From an uncultured Faecalibacterium sp. (GTDB taxonomy: Bacteria; Bacillota; Clostridia; Oscillospirales; Ruminococcaceae): 64,000 nt of DNA. Positions 1 to 8,437 of this stretch are shown here, one piece after another. The stretch spans positions 13,187 to 77,186 of the forward strand of contig UQDV01000009.1 of NCBI GenBank assembly GCA_900539945.1. The letters run 5' to 3'. The number at the start of each line of letters is the position of its first letter. Positions within the stretch are counted from its first letter, which is position 1. The translations under genes were made by a program, and so were the position numbers. A model generated the notes under the pieces. That model was given only the letters and a program-made list of their open reading frames with translations, had not been told where the DNA came from and did no database searches.

Positions 1-198
1 ATCGGCATTGCAAACCAGTATGTGGCTGACGGCAAGACCAGTGTGGACTGGTGCTTCTCCACCATGCCTTCCGAGGAGTGGAAGAACGGCGTGGGCAGCG
101 CTCTGACTGCATACGCAGCAGGCACCGGCAAGTGGGACGACGTTGTCACCGCATTTGTGGATGGCTGGGCCAAGGAGTACAAGCTGGCCAACGGCTAA
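1..198 (+). CDS. Sugar ABC transporter substrate-binding protein, C-terminal end (partial)
   Basis: The window opens inside a reading frame whose last 65 residues run to a TAA at 196-198. The tail is rich in Trp, Lys and Ala, with a segment reading DDVVTAFVDGWAKEY, which is typical of the last helices of family 1 extracellular sugar-binding proteins. It sits immediately upstream of two MalF/MalG-type permeases and a terminator hairpin, the usual order binding protein - terminator - permeases. The protein would be a lipid-anchored receptor delivering an oligosaccharide to those permeases. The N-terminal part lies outside the window, so the substrate cannot be judged; the downstream malQ makes malto-oligosaccharides the best guess. 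Confidence 0.8.
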   Translation: MGIANQYVADGKTSVDWCFSTMPSEEWKNGVGSALTAYAAGTGKWDDVVTAFVDGWAKEYKLANG

Positions 199-232
199 GC
201 CTTTGACCGGAGTTTTCCCTAAGAACTGAACC

Positions 233-274
233 GGGAGGCGGGCGAAGAAGTTCGCCCGCCTCCCTTCTTTTTTT
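233..274 (+). terminator. Intrinsic terminator / attenuator after the binding protein
   Basis: A perfect 14-bp stem (233-246 with 251-264) with a GAAG loop is followed by TTCTTTTTTT. It stands between the binding-protein gene and the permeases. It probably lets only part of transcription through, so that binding protein is made in excess over the membrane subunits. Confidence 0.9.
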
Positions 275-303
275 GACAACCACTCCATCGCAGGAGGTAT
301 ATC

Positions 304-1155
304 ATGCAAAAAGCCATCAGCAAATACTGGCCGGTGTTTGTGCTGCCTACTCTGGTCGCCTTTATCATCGGCTTCATCTGGCCCTTCATCTGGGGCACTT
401 ACCTGTCTTTCCAGCGGTTCACCACCGTGAGCAAGACCACCTTCGTGGGCATCCAGAACTACATTTCGGTATTCCAGGATTCCACCTTCCTCCATGCCTT
501 TGGCTTTACGGCGGTCTTTACTGTGGTGAGCACCGTGCTCATCAACGTGTGTGCCTTTGCCATTGCTCTGGTGCTCACCCGCGGCATCAAGGGCACCAAC
601 CTGTTCCGTACCGTGTACTTCATGCCCAACCTGATCGGCGGCATCCTGCTGGGCTACATCTGGCAGATCCTGCTCAACGGCGTGCTGGCCAACCTGCAGA
701 AGCCCCTGCTGGCACTGGATGCCAAGGCTGGTTTCATCGGTCTGGTCATCCTGATGTGCTGGCAGCAGATCGGTTACATGATGATCATCTATGTGGCCGG
801 CCTGCAGAGCGTGCCCGGCGACCTGATCGAGGCCGCCAAGATCGACGGTGCCAACGACCGCGAGATCCTGTTCAAGATCAAGATCCCCATGGTCATGCCC
901 AGTGTGACCATCTGCACCTTCCTCACCCTGACCAACAGCTTCAAGCTGTTTGACCAGAACGTGGCCCTGACCGCCGGTGAACCCGCCAACGCCAGTGAAA
1001 TGCTGGCCCTGAACATCTACAACACCTTCTACGGCCGCTCCGGTGCCCAGTGGAAGGGCATTGGTCAGGCAAAGGCTGTGGTGTTCTTCCTGATCGTGGT
1101 GGTCATCTCGCTCATCCAGCTCCACTTTACCCGCTCCAAGGAGGTGCAGCAGTAA
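304..1155 (+). CDS. Sugar ABC transporter permease, MalF type
   Basis: A 283-residue integral membrane protein with about six hydrophobic segments, beginning at residues 10-30. It carries the ABC importer EAA loop (LIEAAKIDGANDREILFKIK, about residues 177-196), the site that docks the ATPase. The ATG at 304 is preceded by AGGAGG at good spacing. It would form the translocation pore with the next gene, which it overlaps by one base (TAATG). No ATPase is encoded nearby; Firmicutes sugar importers of this class commonly borrow a shared MsmK/UgpC-type ATPase from elsewhere. The substrate is inferred only from the neighbouring MalQ. Confidence 0.9.
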   Translation: MQKAISKYWPVFVLPTLVAFIIGFIWPFIWGTYLSFQRFTTVSKTTFVGIQNYISVFQDSTFLHAFGFTAVFTVVSTVLINVCAFAIALVLTRGIKGTNLFRTVYFMPNLIGGILLGYIWQILLNGVLANLQKPLLALDAKAGFIGLVILMCWQQIGYMMIIYVAGLQSVPGDLIEAAKIDGANDREILFKIKIPMVMPSVTICTFLTLTNSFKLFDQNVALTAGEPANASEMLALNIYNTFYGRSGAQWKGIGQAKAVVFFLIVVVISLIQLHFTRSKEVQQ

Positions 1156-1997
1156 TGCCTAAACAGAAAAAGATGTGGGATAACATCCTCACCGTCATCA
1201 TGAGTGTGCTGTGCCTGCTGTGGATCTACCCCATCGTGCTGATCCTGCTGAACAGCCTGAAAAAAGAGGGCACCTTTACCACCTCCACGGTGTTCCAGCT
1301 GCCCACGAAGGAGACCTTTGTGGGCCTGTCCAACTACGTTTACGGCGTGACCAAGATGGGCTTTCTGTCCAGCCTGGGCTACAGCCTTCTGATCACCATT
1401 ACCAGTGTGTTCCTGATCCTGCTGTGCTGCTCCATGACCGGCTGGTACCTCACCCGCGTGAACAACAAGCTGAGCAAGTTCATGAACCTGCTGATCGTGT
1501 TCTCCATGGTCGTGCCCTTCCAGATGGTCATGTTCACCCTGTCTAAGACTGCTGACCAGCTGAAGCTGAACACCCCCTGGAACATCTGCATCATCTACCT
1601 GGGCTTCGGTGCCGGTCTGGCCGTGTTCATGTTCACCGGCTTTATGAAGAGCGTGCCCATGGAGATTGAGGAAGCCGCCATGATCGACGGCTGCAACCCC
1701 ATCCAGATCTTCTTTAAGGTCGTGTTCCCCATCCTGAAGCCTACCATGATCTCCACTGCCATTCTGGAGACTATGTGGGTGTGGAACGACTACCTGCTGC
1801 CCACCCTGGTTCTGGACATCAAGAAGTACCGCACCATCCCCATGGCCATCCAATACTTCCGCGGTGGCTACGGTCGTGTGGAGCTGGCCCCCATGATGGC
1901 CTGCATCATCATTGCCATCATCCCCATCATCATCCTGTATATGACCTGCCAGAAGTACATCATCGAGGGCGTCGTGGCAGGTGCTGTCAAGGGCTAA
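1155..1997 (+). CDS. Sugar ABC transporter permease, MalG type
   Basis: This 280-residue permease starts at the ATG overlapping the previous stop (TAATG at 1153-1157), which implies translational coupling; a longer upstream reading of this frame has no ribosome site. It has six predicted membrane spans and the EAA motif EIEEAAMIDGCNPIQIFFKV, followed by the FPILKP sequence typical of MalG-like subunits. It pairs with the MalF-type protein to form a carbohydrate importer. The next gene, malQ, begins 13 bases after its stop, so the three genes form one operon. Confidence 0.9.
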   Translation: MPKQKKMWDNILTVIMSVLCLLWIYPIVLILLNSLKKEGTFTTSTVFQLPTKETFVGLSNYVYGVTKMGFLSSLGYSLLITITSVFLILLCCSMTGWYLTRVNNKLSKFMNLLIVFSMVVPFQMVMFTLSKTADQLKLNTPWNICIIYLGFGAGLAVFMFTGFMKSVPMEIEEAAMIDGCNPIQIFFKVVFPILKPTMISTAILETMWVWNDYLLPTLVLDIKKYRTIPMAIQYFRGGYGRVELAPMMACIIIAIIPIIILYMTCQKYIIEGVVAGAVKG

Positions 1998-2010
1998 GGA
2001 GGTGCGCACC

Positions 2011-3483
2011 ATGCGTGCAAGCGGCATTCTGATGCCCGTGTTCAGCCTGCCGGGGCCCTTTGGCATCGGCACGCTGGGCAAAGAGGCCTTCGCATTTGTC
2101 GATTTCCTCGCCGAGGCAAAACAGACCTACTGGCAGATTTTGCCCATCGGCCCCACCGGCTACGGTGACAGCCCTTACCAGAGTTTTTCCGCCTTCGCCG
2201 GCAACCCCTACTTCATTGACTACCGCCTGCTGGCCGACACCGGTCTGCTGACGGCCGATGAAGTGCCCGCCGCACGGCCTGTAGGCCCCATCGACTACGG
2301 CGCACTGTACAACGAGCGGCCTGTGATCCTGAAAAAGGCAGCCGACCGCCTGCTGGCAGCCCCCTCCCCCGCCTATGAAGCCTTCTGCGAGGCGCAGAGC
2401 TTCTGGCTGGAGGATTACGCCCTGTTTATGGCTGTCAAGGCCGAACAGGGGCAGGCAGGCCTTGCCGACTGGCCGGATGACCTGCGCTGCCGCAAACCGG
2501 AAGCCATTGCTGCCGCAAAACAGCGTCTCGCCGGTGCGGTGGATTACTACAAGGCGGTGCAATTCTTCTTCTACACTCAGTGGAACGCCCTGAAGGCTTA
2601 CGCCAACGGCAAGGGCGTCCGCCTGGTGGGCGATATTCCCATCTATGTCAGCCCGGATTCCAGTGACCTGTGGACCCACCCGGAGCTGTTCCAGACCGAC
2701 GGAGAAATGCATCTGACCCAGGTGGCCGGATGCCCGCCGGACGCCTTTGCAGCAGACGGCCAGCTGTGGGGCAACCCCCTGTATGACTGGCCCACGCACA
2801 AAGCCACCGGCTTTGCCTGGTGGAAACGCCGGATGCAGCACGCCACCTCCATTTACGATGTGGTGCGCATCGACCATTTCCGCGGTTTTGAGAGCTACTA
2901 CTCCATCCCCGCCGGAAACAAGACCGCAGCGGGCGGCCACTGGGAAAAGGGCCCGGACCGTGATTTTATCCACACCATGCACGAAGCTTTGGGCGAAGGC
3001 GGCATCATTGCCGAGGACCTGGGCTACCTGACCCCGGAGGTCAAGGCCATGCTGGCAGAGAGCGGCTACCCCGGCATGAAGATCATGCAGTTTGCCTTTG
3101 ACAGCCGGGAGTCCGGCAATTACCTGCCTCATACCTACCCCCGCAACAGCGTGGTGTACACCGGCACCCATGACAACGTGACCACCGAAGGCTGGCGCAC
3201 CAATGCCAGCCCGGAAGATGTGGCCTATGCCTGCCGCTACCTGCGCTGCAAGCCGGAGGATCTGACCGAGGCCATGATCTGCGCCTGCCTTGCCAGTGTG
3301 TCGGACATGGCGATTATTCCGCTGGCCGACTGGCTGCATCTGGGCAGTGAGGCCCGCATCAACACCCCCAGTACCCAGGGTGCCAACTGGCAGTGGCGGC
3401 TCGGCAGCCCTATGCCCGGCAGCCTTGCAGCACACATCGCACAGCTGACTGCACTGTACGAGCGCACCCCCTGCGGCGAATAA
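2011..3483 (+). CDS. malQ: 4-alpha-glucanotransferase (amylomaltase), first copy
   Basis: A 490-residue GH77 enzyme that transfers alpha-1,4-glucan segments between malto-oligosaccharides and releases glucose, in the cytoplasm. Visible family signatures are GILMPVFSLPGPFGIG at the start, TYWQILPIGPT, GDIPIYVSPDSSDLW, VRIDHFRGFESYYSIPAG (the Asp nucleophile region), IIAEDLGYLTPEV (the acid/base Glu region) and YTGTHDNVTT near the end. The start at 2011 is chosen because AAGGAGGTG lies 7-15 bases upstream; an in-frame start 30 bases earlier overlaps the permease. It is the last gene of the ABC-importer operon. A second, diverged malQ lies at 46607-48109 with a PTS permease. Confidence 0.95.
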   Translation: MRASGILMPVFSLPGPFGIGTLGKEAFAFVDFLAEAKQTYWQILPIGPTGYGDSPYQSFSAFAGNPYFIDYRLLADTGLLTADEVPAARPVGPIDYGALYNERPVILKKAADRLLAAPSPAYEAFCEAQSFWLEDYALFMAVKAEQGQAGLADWPDDLRCRKPEAIAAAKQRLAGAVDYYKAVQFFFYTQWNALKAYANGKGVRLVGDIPIYVSPDSSDLWTHPELFQTDGEMHLTQVAGCPPDAFAADGQLWGNPLYDWPTHKATGFAWWKRRMQHATSIYDVVRIDHFRGFESYYSIPAGNKTAAGGHWEKGPDRDFIHTMHEALGEGGIIAEDLGYLTPEVKAMLAESGYPGMKIMQFAFDSRESGNYLPHTYPRNSVVYTGTHDNVTTEGWRTNASPEDVAYACRYLRCKPEDLTEAMICACLASVSDMAIIPLADWLHLGSEARINTPSTQGANWQWRLGSPMPGSLAAHIAQLTALYERTPCGE

Positions 3484-3500
3484 GCGTTTTCTCCCCTTTT

Positions 3501-3535
3501 GGCATCCGCAGCTTCCGGCTGCGGATGCCTTTTTT
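3501..3535 (+). terminator. Terminator after malQ
   Basis: A perfect 12-bp stem (3501-3512 with 3518-3529), a five-base loop and a run of six T close the ABC/malQ operon. Confidence 0.93.
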
Positions 3536-3668
3536 GCGTTTTTGCGGAACATTTTTTCAGCGGCCGAAAGCGCCGCATTCACACTGTTTCCATCGTCTGT
3601 TCGCAGTTATTCTCTTGTCCGTTCACGGTTTGTTCACAAAGGTATCATCTTTTTTTTCGCCGCATCCC

Positions 3669-3697
3669 TTGTTATTTTTATACAGATATGCTACAAT
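3669..3697 (+). promoter_or_regulatory. Sigma-A promoter of the double-glycine-leader gene pair
   Basis: TTGTTA at 3669-3674 and TACAAT at 3692-3697 are separated by 17 bases. The gene start is about 55 bases downstream. Confidence 0.7.
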
Positions 3698-3756
3698 TCA
3701 GATAACATATCGTCTGCCTTTGGGCGGATTTCACGAGTGAAAGGAGCCTTTCCATT

Positions 3757-4218
3757 ATGGATCATACATATCAGAGCACCATGCTGATGCCCGCCTCCTA
3801 TGCGGTTCTCTCGGAAGAAGAAATGACCTACCTCGACGGCGGTGCCGACTACAGCTTCAACGTCGGTGACTACACCGTTACCTTACACCCGGAAGTTTTG
3901 GTCACCTATGCCATGAATGTGGTGGTGAACGGCGTTTATATGCTGAGCCAGGGTTCCTTCCAGTACTTTATCAATACCTTCAAAGAGGGTCTGTCCGACG
4001 GCCTGAGCCTGACCGGTGTGGTCAAACACAATTGGAACCGTATGAATACCTGGAGCCGCGTTGCCACCGTCGGCATGGCAGGACTGGCCGGTTACTACGC
4101 TTATGCACAGGTGCGCAGCATGTACCTGTCGCTGAAGAACCTGTTCGGCTCTATGTTTGGCACTACCACGAATACCGACACACAGGATCCTTCCGTGGCC
4201 GCAGGTCTGGCCGCCTGA
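3757..4218 (+). CDS. MAM-like small protein with double-glycine leader (1)
   Basis: A 153-residue protein whose first 29 residues form a double-glycine leader: PASYAVLSEEEMTYLDGG, then Ala30. Such leaders are normally cut after GG by C39-peptidase ABC exporters. The leader matches, almost residue for residue, that of the MAM homologue at 29501-29950 (PANFSAISENEMTYVNGG). The mature part (about 124 residues) has an N-terminal beta-rich stretch, then hydrophobic or amphipathic segments (about residues 100-118) and a Thr-rich tail. It has its own promoter and a good AAGGAG site, and is followed 36 bases later by a second leader protein. No function can be assigned; bacteriocin-like or envelope/exported peptide are both possible. 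No exporter is encoded in the window. Confidence 0.75.
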   Translation: MDHTYQSTMLMPASYAVLSEEEMTYLDGGADYSFNVGDYTVTLHPEVLVTYAMNVVVNGVYMLSQGSFQYFINTFKEGLSDGLSLTGVVKHNWNRMNTWSRVATVGMAGLAGYYAYAQVRSMYLSLKNLFGSMFGTTTNTDTQDPSVAAGLAA

Positions 4219-4254
4219 GTGTTTCGGATTTCTGCCTGAAAGGAGTGTTCGTTC

Positions 4255-4587
4255 ATGAAAAAGCTCCAACTGCCTTCGTCGTATGCTGTGCTTTCGGAGG
4301 AAGAACAGCGGACCGTTTCGGGCGGCGGTGAACTCAAGGACTCTCTGGACGATTTTTTTGGCAGCCTGCACCTGTATGATTTCACAATGGGCGGAGGACT
4401 TATTTCCTTCTCCATCACCTTTGTGCCCATGCTGCTGTTCACGGCTGTCAAAAACACAGTAAGTTTTGCTTACCGCATCTACAACAAGCTGCTGGCATCC
4501 TCCATTTTCCGGCTGGGCACCTCGACCTCGGAAACGGTCCAGCATCTTGCAGCCCAGCAGGAGACCAATTCCTTCCCGCTGCGCTGA
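4255..4587 (+). CDS. MAM-like small protein with double-glycine leader (2)
   Basis: A 110-residue protein starting at an ATG behind AAAGGAG. Residues 1-24 (PSSYAVLSEEEQRTVSGG) repeat the leader of its upstream neighbour, with cleavage expected after Gly24. The Met of the EMTY motif is replaced by Gln. The mature part has one long hydrophobic stretch (about residues 41-72, GGGLISFSITFVPMLLFTAV) and would associate with a membrane. The shared leader, short spacing and common terminator suggest co-expression of a two-peptide product. The mature sequences of the pair do not resemble each other, so only the leader is clearly homologous. Confidence 0.7.
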   Translation: MKKLQLPSSYAVLSEEEQRTVSGGGELKDSLDDFFGSLHLYDFTMGGGLISFSITFVPMLLFTAVKNTVSFAYRIYNKLLASSIFRLGTSTSETVQHLAAQQETNSFPLR

Positions 4588-4609
4588 GTCCATTTGAATC
4601 AAAAAATTG

Positions 4610-4647
4610 AAAAGGGTCTGCTGCAAATTTGCAGCAGACCCTTTTTT
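4610..4647. terminator. Bidirectional terminator between the leader-peptide genes and galK
   Basis: A self-complementary palindrome of 36 bases (4610-4627 with 4628-4645) flanked by A-rich sequence on the left and T-rich on the right. It serves the plus-strand peptide genes and the minus-strand galK. Confidence 0.88.
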
Positions 4648-4660
4648 GTTGCTTCTGCAG

Positions 4661-5953
4661 TTACAGCACTTGTCTTGCGCCCTGTTCCCGCAGCCGGAGC
4701 ACATAGCAGCTGCCCGGGCCGAACACCCGCTCCATGGCGGTATGGTAGCGCTGCAGCAACGTTTCCGGCACATAGGCCTGAATGGTGCCCGCAAAGCCGC
4801 CGCCCTGCATCCGCCATGCGCCGCTGCTGCCCTGCAGGATGCTCTGGCTCAACGCAAGCGCCACCGACAGCCCCTGATGCCGGACATCCGTGGCGCAGTA
4901 CACATTCTGGCACAGTGCAAAGGAGGCGCGCCCGCTTTCCAGCACCATCGCGGCAAAATCGGCAAAGCGTTTTTCCAGCAAAGCCCGGCGCTGGGCCAGC
5001 GTGCGGGCATTTTCTTCGTAATAGTGGATTGCACGCAGCACCGCGCGGTCGCCGCAGACGGTACGCAGCCGGGGCAGTGCTGCCCAAAAATCGGTTTCCG
5101 GCACCTGACCCAACACTTTGCCGCCCAGGCAGGCCGCCACAGCCTCCATCTCCTGCCGGATGGCCGCGAACTCCCCGGTCAACTCGCTGTGGCTGCCCCG
5201 GGTGTCGGTCACGCACAGGGTCATGCCGGGCGGCAGCAGGCCGTCTGCGTGGATCTTTTCCACCTGCGGGGCGGTCGGGTCTGCGAAGTCGGCAAAAATG
5301 ACGCCGCCCACCGCGCTGGCCAGCTGGTCCAGCTGACCGCTGGGTTTGCCAAAGTAAGTATTCTCCGCATACTGGCAGATGCCGGCCAGTGCCCGGGCAT
5401 CCAGCCCACAGGCGTACTCCCCGTTCCAGATGCAGGCCATGCCCATCTCAAAGGCCGCAGAGCTGGAAAGGCCGCTGCCCCGCAGCACGTCGCTGGCCGT
5501 GTAAGCATCAAAGCCGCCAATAGCCTTTCCCGCCGTACGGAAGCCCTCGGCAATGCCCCGGATCAGGCTGGCCGAGTGGGTGCTCTCCCCTTCCTGCGGC
5601 TCTGCCGTAGCCAGGTCGATCACATCCAGCTTGTTGAACCCGCGGGACTTGACCCGCACATAGCCGTCCGTGTTCCGGGCCGCTACCGCCACCAGATCCA
5701 GCGTGACCGCCGCCGCCAGCCCGTAGCCATGCTGGTGGTCGGTGTGGTTGCCGCCCAGCTCCGCACGCCCCGGGGCCGAGTACACCTGCACCTGCCGCCC
5801 CGGGCCGAAATACAGCTCGAACTGCTCCAGCGCCGCGCAGTACCGCGCCCGCTGCCGGGCCAGTTCCTGCGGGGCGGTGCCGTAAAGCGCGGCAAGGGGC
5901 CCGTCCCACCTCCCTGCCGCGATCTGTTCCCTGAGTTGTGCGCTGGTTGCCAT
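4661..5953 (-). CDS. galK: Galactokinase
   Basis: A 430-residue GHMP kinase that phosphorylates galactose at C1 for the Leloir pathway. Motif 1 is YSAPGRAELGGNHTDHQHG (substrate binding), motif 2 is VLRGSGLSSSAAFEMG (the phosphate loop), and motif 3 is WRMQGGGFAGTIQAYVP near the C terminus. The start at 5953 follows AGGGAGGG; an earlier in-frame Met at 6034 lies upstream of the promoter and is rejected. It is slightly longer than typical galactokinases (about 390 residues), with about 60 residues before the first motif. No galT or galE is adjacent. Expression probably responds to the operator just after its promoter. Confidence 0.92.
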   Translation of the reverse strand: MATSAQLREQIAAGRWDGPLAALYGTAPQELARQRARYCAALEQFELYFGPGRQVQVYSAPGRAELGGNHTDHQHGYGLAAAVTLDLVAVAARNTDGYVRVKSRGFNKLDVIDLATAEPQEGESTHSASLIRGIAEGFRTAGKAIGGFDAYTASDVLRGSGLSSSAAFEMGMACIWNGEYACGLDARALAGICQYAENTYFGKPSGQLDQLASAVGGVIFADFADPTAPQVEKIHADGLLPPGMTLCVTDTRGSHSELTGEFAAIRQEMEAVAACLGGKVLGQVPETDFWAALPRLRTVCGDRAVLRAIHYYEENARTLAQRRALLEKRFADFAAMVLESGRASFALCQNVYCATDVRHQGLSVALALSQSILQGSSGAWRMQGGGFAGTIQAYVPETLLQRYHTAMERVFGPGSCYVLRLREQGARQVL

Positions 5954-5976
5954 CCGCGATCCCTCCCTGAAACATT

Positions 5977-6034
5977 CAAACAGTGTTTGTAGGTTTGTTA
6001 GGTCTATTGTAATGCATCCCTTCTGTTTTTTCAA
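5977..6034 (-). promoter_or_regulatory. galK promoter with palindromic operator
   Basis: On the minus strand TTGAAA (6029-6034) and TACAAT (6006-6011) are 17 bases apart. About 10 bases past the predicted start of transcription lies the 13-base palindrome CAAACACTGTTTG (5977-5989), well placed to act as a repressor roadblock. The regulator is unknown; the adjacent AraC protein is one candidate, a LacI/GalR-type repressor another. Confidence 0.75.
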
Positions 6035-6095
6035 TTTCTATCGAAGAAAAAGCGCGAAATTTGGCGTCCGGCTCAAAGAATAAGATGTACTTTTG

Positions 6096-6125
6096 TTGAA
6101 TTTGCAGGCGGTTCTGTGGTATACT
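6096..6125 (+). promoter_or_regulatory. Promoter of the AraC-type regulator
   Basis: TTGAAT (6096-6101) and TATACT (6120-6125) with an 18-base spacer, about 40 bases before the coding start and divergent from galK. Confidence 0.7.
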
Positions 6126-6162
6126 GGTCAAAAGACGTGACAACGAGGGAGGTCAAGCCGCC

Positions 6163-7020
6163 ATGGCAGACGTTTACAAGCAATCCTTCAAACAGAACTA
6201 CACGAACAACATCGAACTTTCCATCTTCAACTGCGGCATTGAGCGCTGCGCCCCGTCCAAGACCTGGGGTCCTGGCATCCGTGACCATTACCTGATCCAC
6301 CTGGTGCTCTCGGGCAAGGGCGAATTCGAGGTAGGCGGCCGAACCTGGCAAGTCAGCACCGGAGATCTGTTCTTTGCGCGCCCCAGCCAGCTCATCCGCT
6401 ACACCGCCGATGAGCAGTACCCCTGGGAGTACAGTTGGGTGGGCTTCAACGGTGCCTGCGCCCACAAGCTGGCAGCCCAGCTGCCCTTTACCGACGACGC
6501 CCCCGTACACCACACCAGCGACCCGGACGGCATGCGCGCCGCCCTGGCTAACATCTACTCCTCCCGCGGGCTGCAGCCCCAGGACGAGGCCGCCATGGTG
6601 GGTTACCTTTATTTGTTCATTGCCGCTCTGATGAAGGAAACCATCGCCGGTAAGCCGCACTCCACCTCGTCCTCCAGCCAGTATGTGCTCAACGCCATCA
6701 AATACATCCAGTTCAACTACTCCCACGACATCTCCATTGACGATGTCGCCAAGAGCGTGGGCGTTTCCCGCAGCCACCTGTACCGGGTGTTCATGCTCAA
6801 TGTGGGCAAAAGCCCCATCGACTACCTCACCGAATACCGCATCAACGAAGCCTGCAAGCTGCTGCGTGCCGGTCACCTTTCCATTGCAGAGGTGGCCGTG
6901 TCCGTAGGCTTCTTCGACCAGTTCTATTTTTCGCGGGTGTTCAAGCGCGCCAAGGGCGTACCGCCCAGCAAGTATTTTGCCACCCAGGCAGATGCTGCCC
7001 CCGCCGAACCGCAGCCGTGA
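6163..7020 (+). CDS. AraC/XylS-family transcriptional regulator
   Basis: A 285-residue regulator. Residues 1-150 form a cupin-like ligand domain (HYLIHLVLSGKGEFEVGG, then a GDLFFARP turn), and residues about 175-270 form two helix-turn-helix units (ISIDDVAKSVGVSRSHLYRVF and LSIAEVAVSVGFFDQFYFSR). The overall layout is that of MsmR/RafR-type activators of oligosaccharide operons. The start at 6163 follows GGGAGG. It is divergent from galK, which makes galK or other galactoside genes the likeliest target. The effector is unknown. Confidence 0.88.
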   Translation: MADVYKQSFKQNYTNNIELSIFNCGIERCAPSKTWGPGIRDHYLIHLVLSGKGEFEVGGRTWQVSTGDLFFARPSQLIRYTADEQYPWEYSWVGFNGACAHKLAAQLPFTDDAPVHHTSDPDGMRAALANIYSSRGLQPQDEAAMVGYLYLFIAALMKETIAGKPHSTSSSSQYVLNAIKYIQFNYSHDISIDDVAKSVGVSRSHLYRVFMLNVGKSPIDYLTEYRINEACKLLRAGHLSIAEVAVSVGFFDQFYFSRVFKRAKGVPPSKYFATQADAAPAEPQP

Positions 7021-7057
7021 CCCGGCGCATTTCCACTACCAAAGGAGACTATGACCC

Positions 7058-8437
7058 ATGCCCTTACAGAAGAACCAGATCCTGACCCTGCGCATCGAGC
7101 GGCTTTCCAGCGACGGCAGCGGTGTGACCCACAGCCCGGACGGCGAGACCGTTTTTGTGCCGGGTGCCGCCCCCGGTGACGAAGCCGATGTGCGCATCGT
7201 AAAGGACTGCAAGCGCTACGCCTTTGGCATTCTGGACCATCTGCGCACCCCCTCGCCGGACCGCATTCCGGTGGACTGTGCCGTGGCGGGACCCTGCGGC
7301 GGCTGCAGCCTGCGGCATCTGGATTACACTGCCGAGCTGCGTGCCAAGCAGGAGAATGTGACCGATGCCTTCCGCCGCATCGGTGGGCTGGACGTGCCGG
7401 TGCTGGACATCTGCCCCTCCCCCGAAGTGGACCGCTACCGCAACAAGGTCCAGTTCCCGGTAGGGCTGGACAAGAACGGTAACCCCTGCATCGGCTTCTA
7501 CGCCGGGCGCACTCACCGCATCGTGCCCTGCCCGGACTGCAAATTGCAGCCCGGCGTGCTCAACGACATCGGCAATGCACTGTGCAGGTTCTTTGCCGAA
7601 AACGGCATCCAGCCTTACAACGAAGAGACCGGCCGGGGCCTGGTACGGCACATCTTCCTGCGGCGGGGCGCGCACCGCGGACAGATCATGGTGTGTCTGG
7701 TGTGCACCCGCCCGAACCTCCCCCACGCCGATGCGCTGTGCACCCGTCTGCGGGAGCAGTTTGCGGACATTGCCACCATCCTGCTCAATGTCAACAGCAA
7801 AAACACCAACGTGATCCTGGGCACCGAGACCCACACCCTGTACGGGCCGGGCTACATCGAAGATACGCTCTGCGGGGTTCCGGTGCAGCTGGGGCCGCTG
7901 TCGTTCTACCAGGTGAACACGCTGGCCGCCGAGCGGCTGTACGGCATTGCCGCACAGTACGCCCAGCTGACCCCGGATGACCTGTTGCTGGACCTCTACT
8001 GCGGCATGGGTACCATCGGCCTTTCCATGGTGGACCACTGCCGGGAGCTGGTGGGCGTGGAGATCGTGCCCGAAGCCATCGAGAGCGCCAAGGCCAACGC
8101 CGCCCGCATGGGGGATGCTGTGGCCGCAAAGAGCTGCTTCTTCTGTGCCGACGCCGGGCAGGCGGCCACCCGGCTGGCCGCCGAGGGCCTGCACCCGGAC
8201 GTGGTGATGCTGGACCCGCCCCGCAAGGGCTGCGACGAGGCCACCCTCTCCGCCGTGGTGCGCATGGCTCCCCGCCGGGTGGTCTACGTCAGCTGCAACC
8301 CCGCCACCGCCGCCCGCGATGCCGCCTGGCTGGAGCAGAACGGCTACCACACCGAGAAGGTGCAGCCCGTGGATCTGTTCCCCAGGACGAAGCATTGTGA
8401 AGCGGTCATTCTTCTAACCAAGGTCCATGTCAACTGA
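7058..8437 (+). CDS. rlmD: 23S rRNA (uracil-5-)-methyltransferase, RlmD/RlmCD type
   Basis: A 459-residue TrmA/RumA-family enzyme that makes 5-methyluridine in 23S rRNA using SAM. Residues 1-60 are a TRAM RNA-binding domain. Cys74, Cys80 and Cys83 plus a later PCPDC pair supply the 4Fe-4S ligands. LLDLYCGMGTIGLSM is the SAM loop, VMLDPPRKGCDE the motif IV region and YVSCNPAT contains the catalytic Cys. The start has AAAGGAGA upstream. The frame stops at TGA 8435-8437, yet homologous-looking sequence continues in the same frame (next entry). Whether the activity is RlmD-only or dual RlmCD cannot be told from the sequence. Confidence 0.9.
   Translation: MPLQKNQILTLRIERLSSDGSGVTHSPDGETVFVPGAAPGDEADVRIVKDCKRYAFGILDHLRTPSPDRIPVDCAVAGPCGGCSLRHLDYTAELRAKQENVTDAFRRIGGLDVPVLDICPSPEVDRYRNKVQFPVGLDKNGNPCIGFYAGRTHRIVPCPDCKLQPGVLNDIGNALCRFFAENGIQPYNEETGRGLVRHIFLRRGAHRGQIMVCLVCTRPNLPHADALCTRLREQFADIATILLNVNSKNTNVILGTETHTLYGPGYIEDTLCGVPVQLGPLSFYQVNTLAAERLYGIAAQYAQLTPDDLLLDLYCGMGTIGLSMVDHCRELVGVEIVPEAIESAKANAARMGDAVAAKSCFFCADAGQAATRLAAEGLHPDVVMLDPPRKGCDEATLSAVVRMAPRRVVYVSCNPATAARDAAWLEQNGYHTEKVQPVDLFPRTKHCEAVILLTKVHVN

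Noticed and set aside
1050..1154. Longer start for the MalG-type permease
   Set aside because: The extra 35 residues overlap the MalF gene, are not membrane-like and have no ribosome site. The TAATG overlap gives the natural start.
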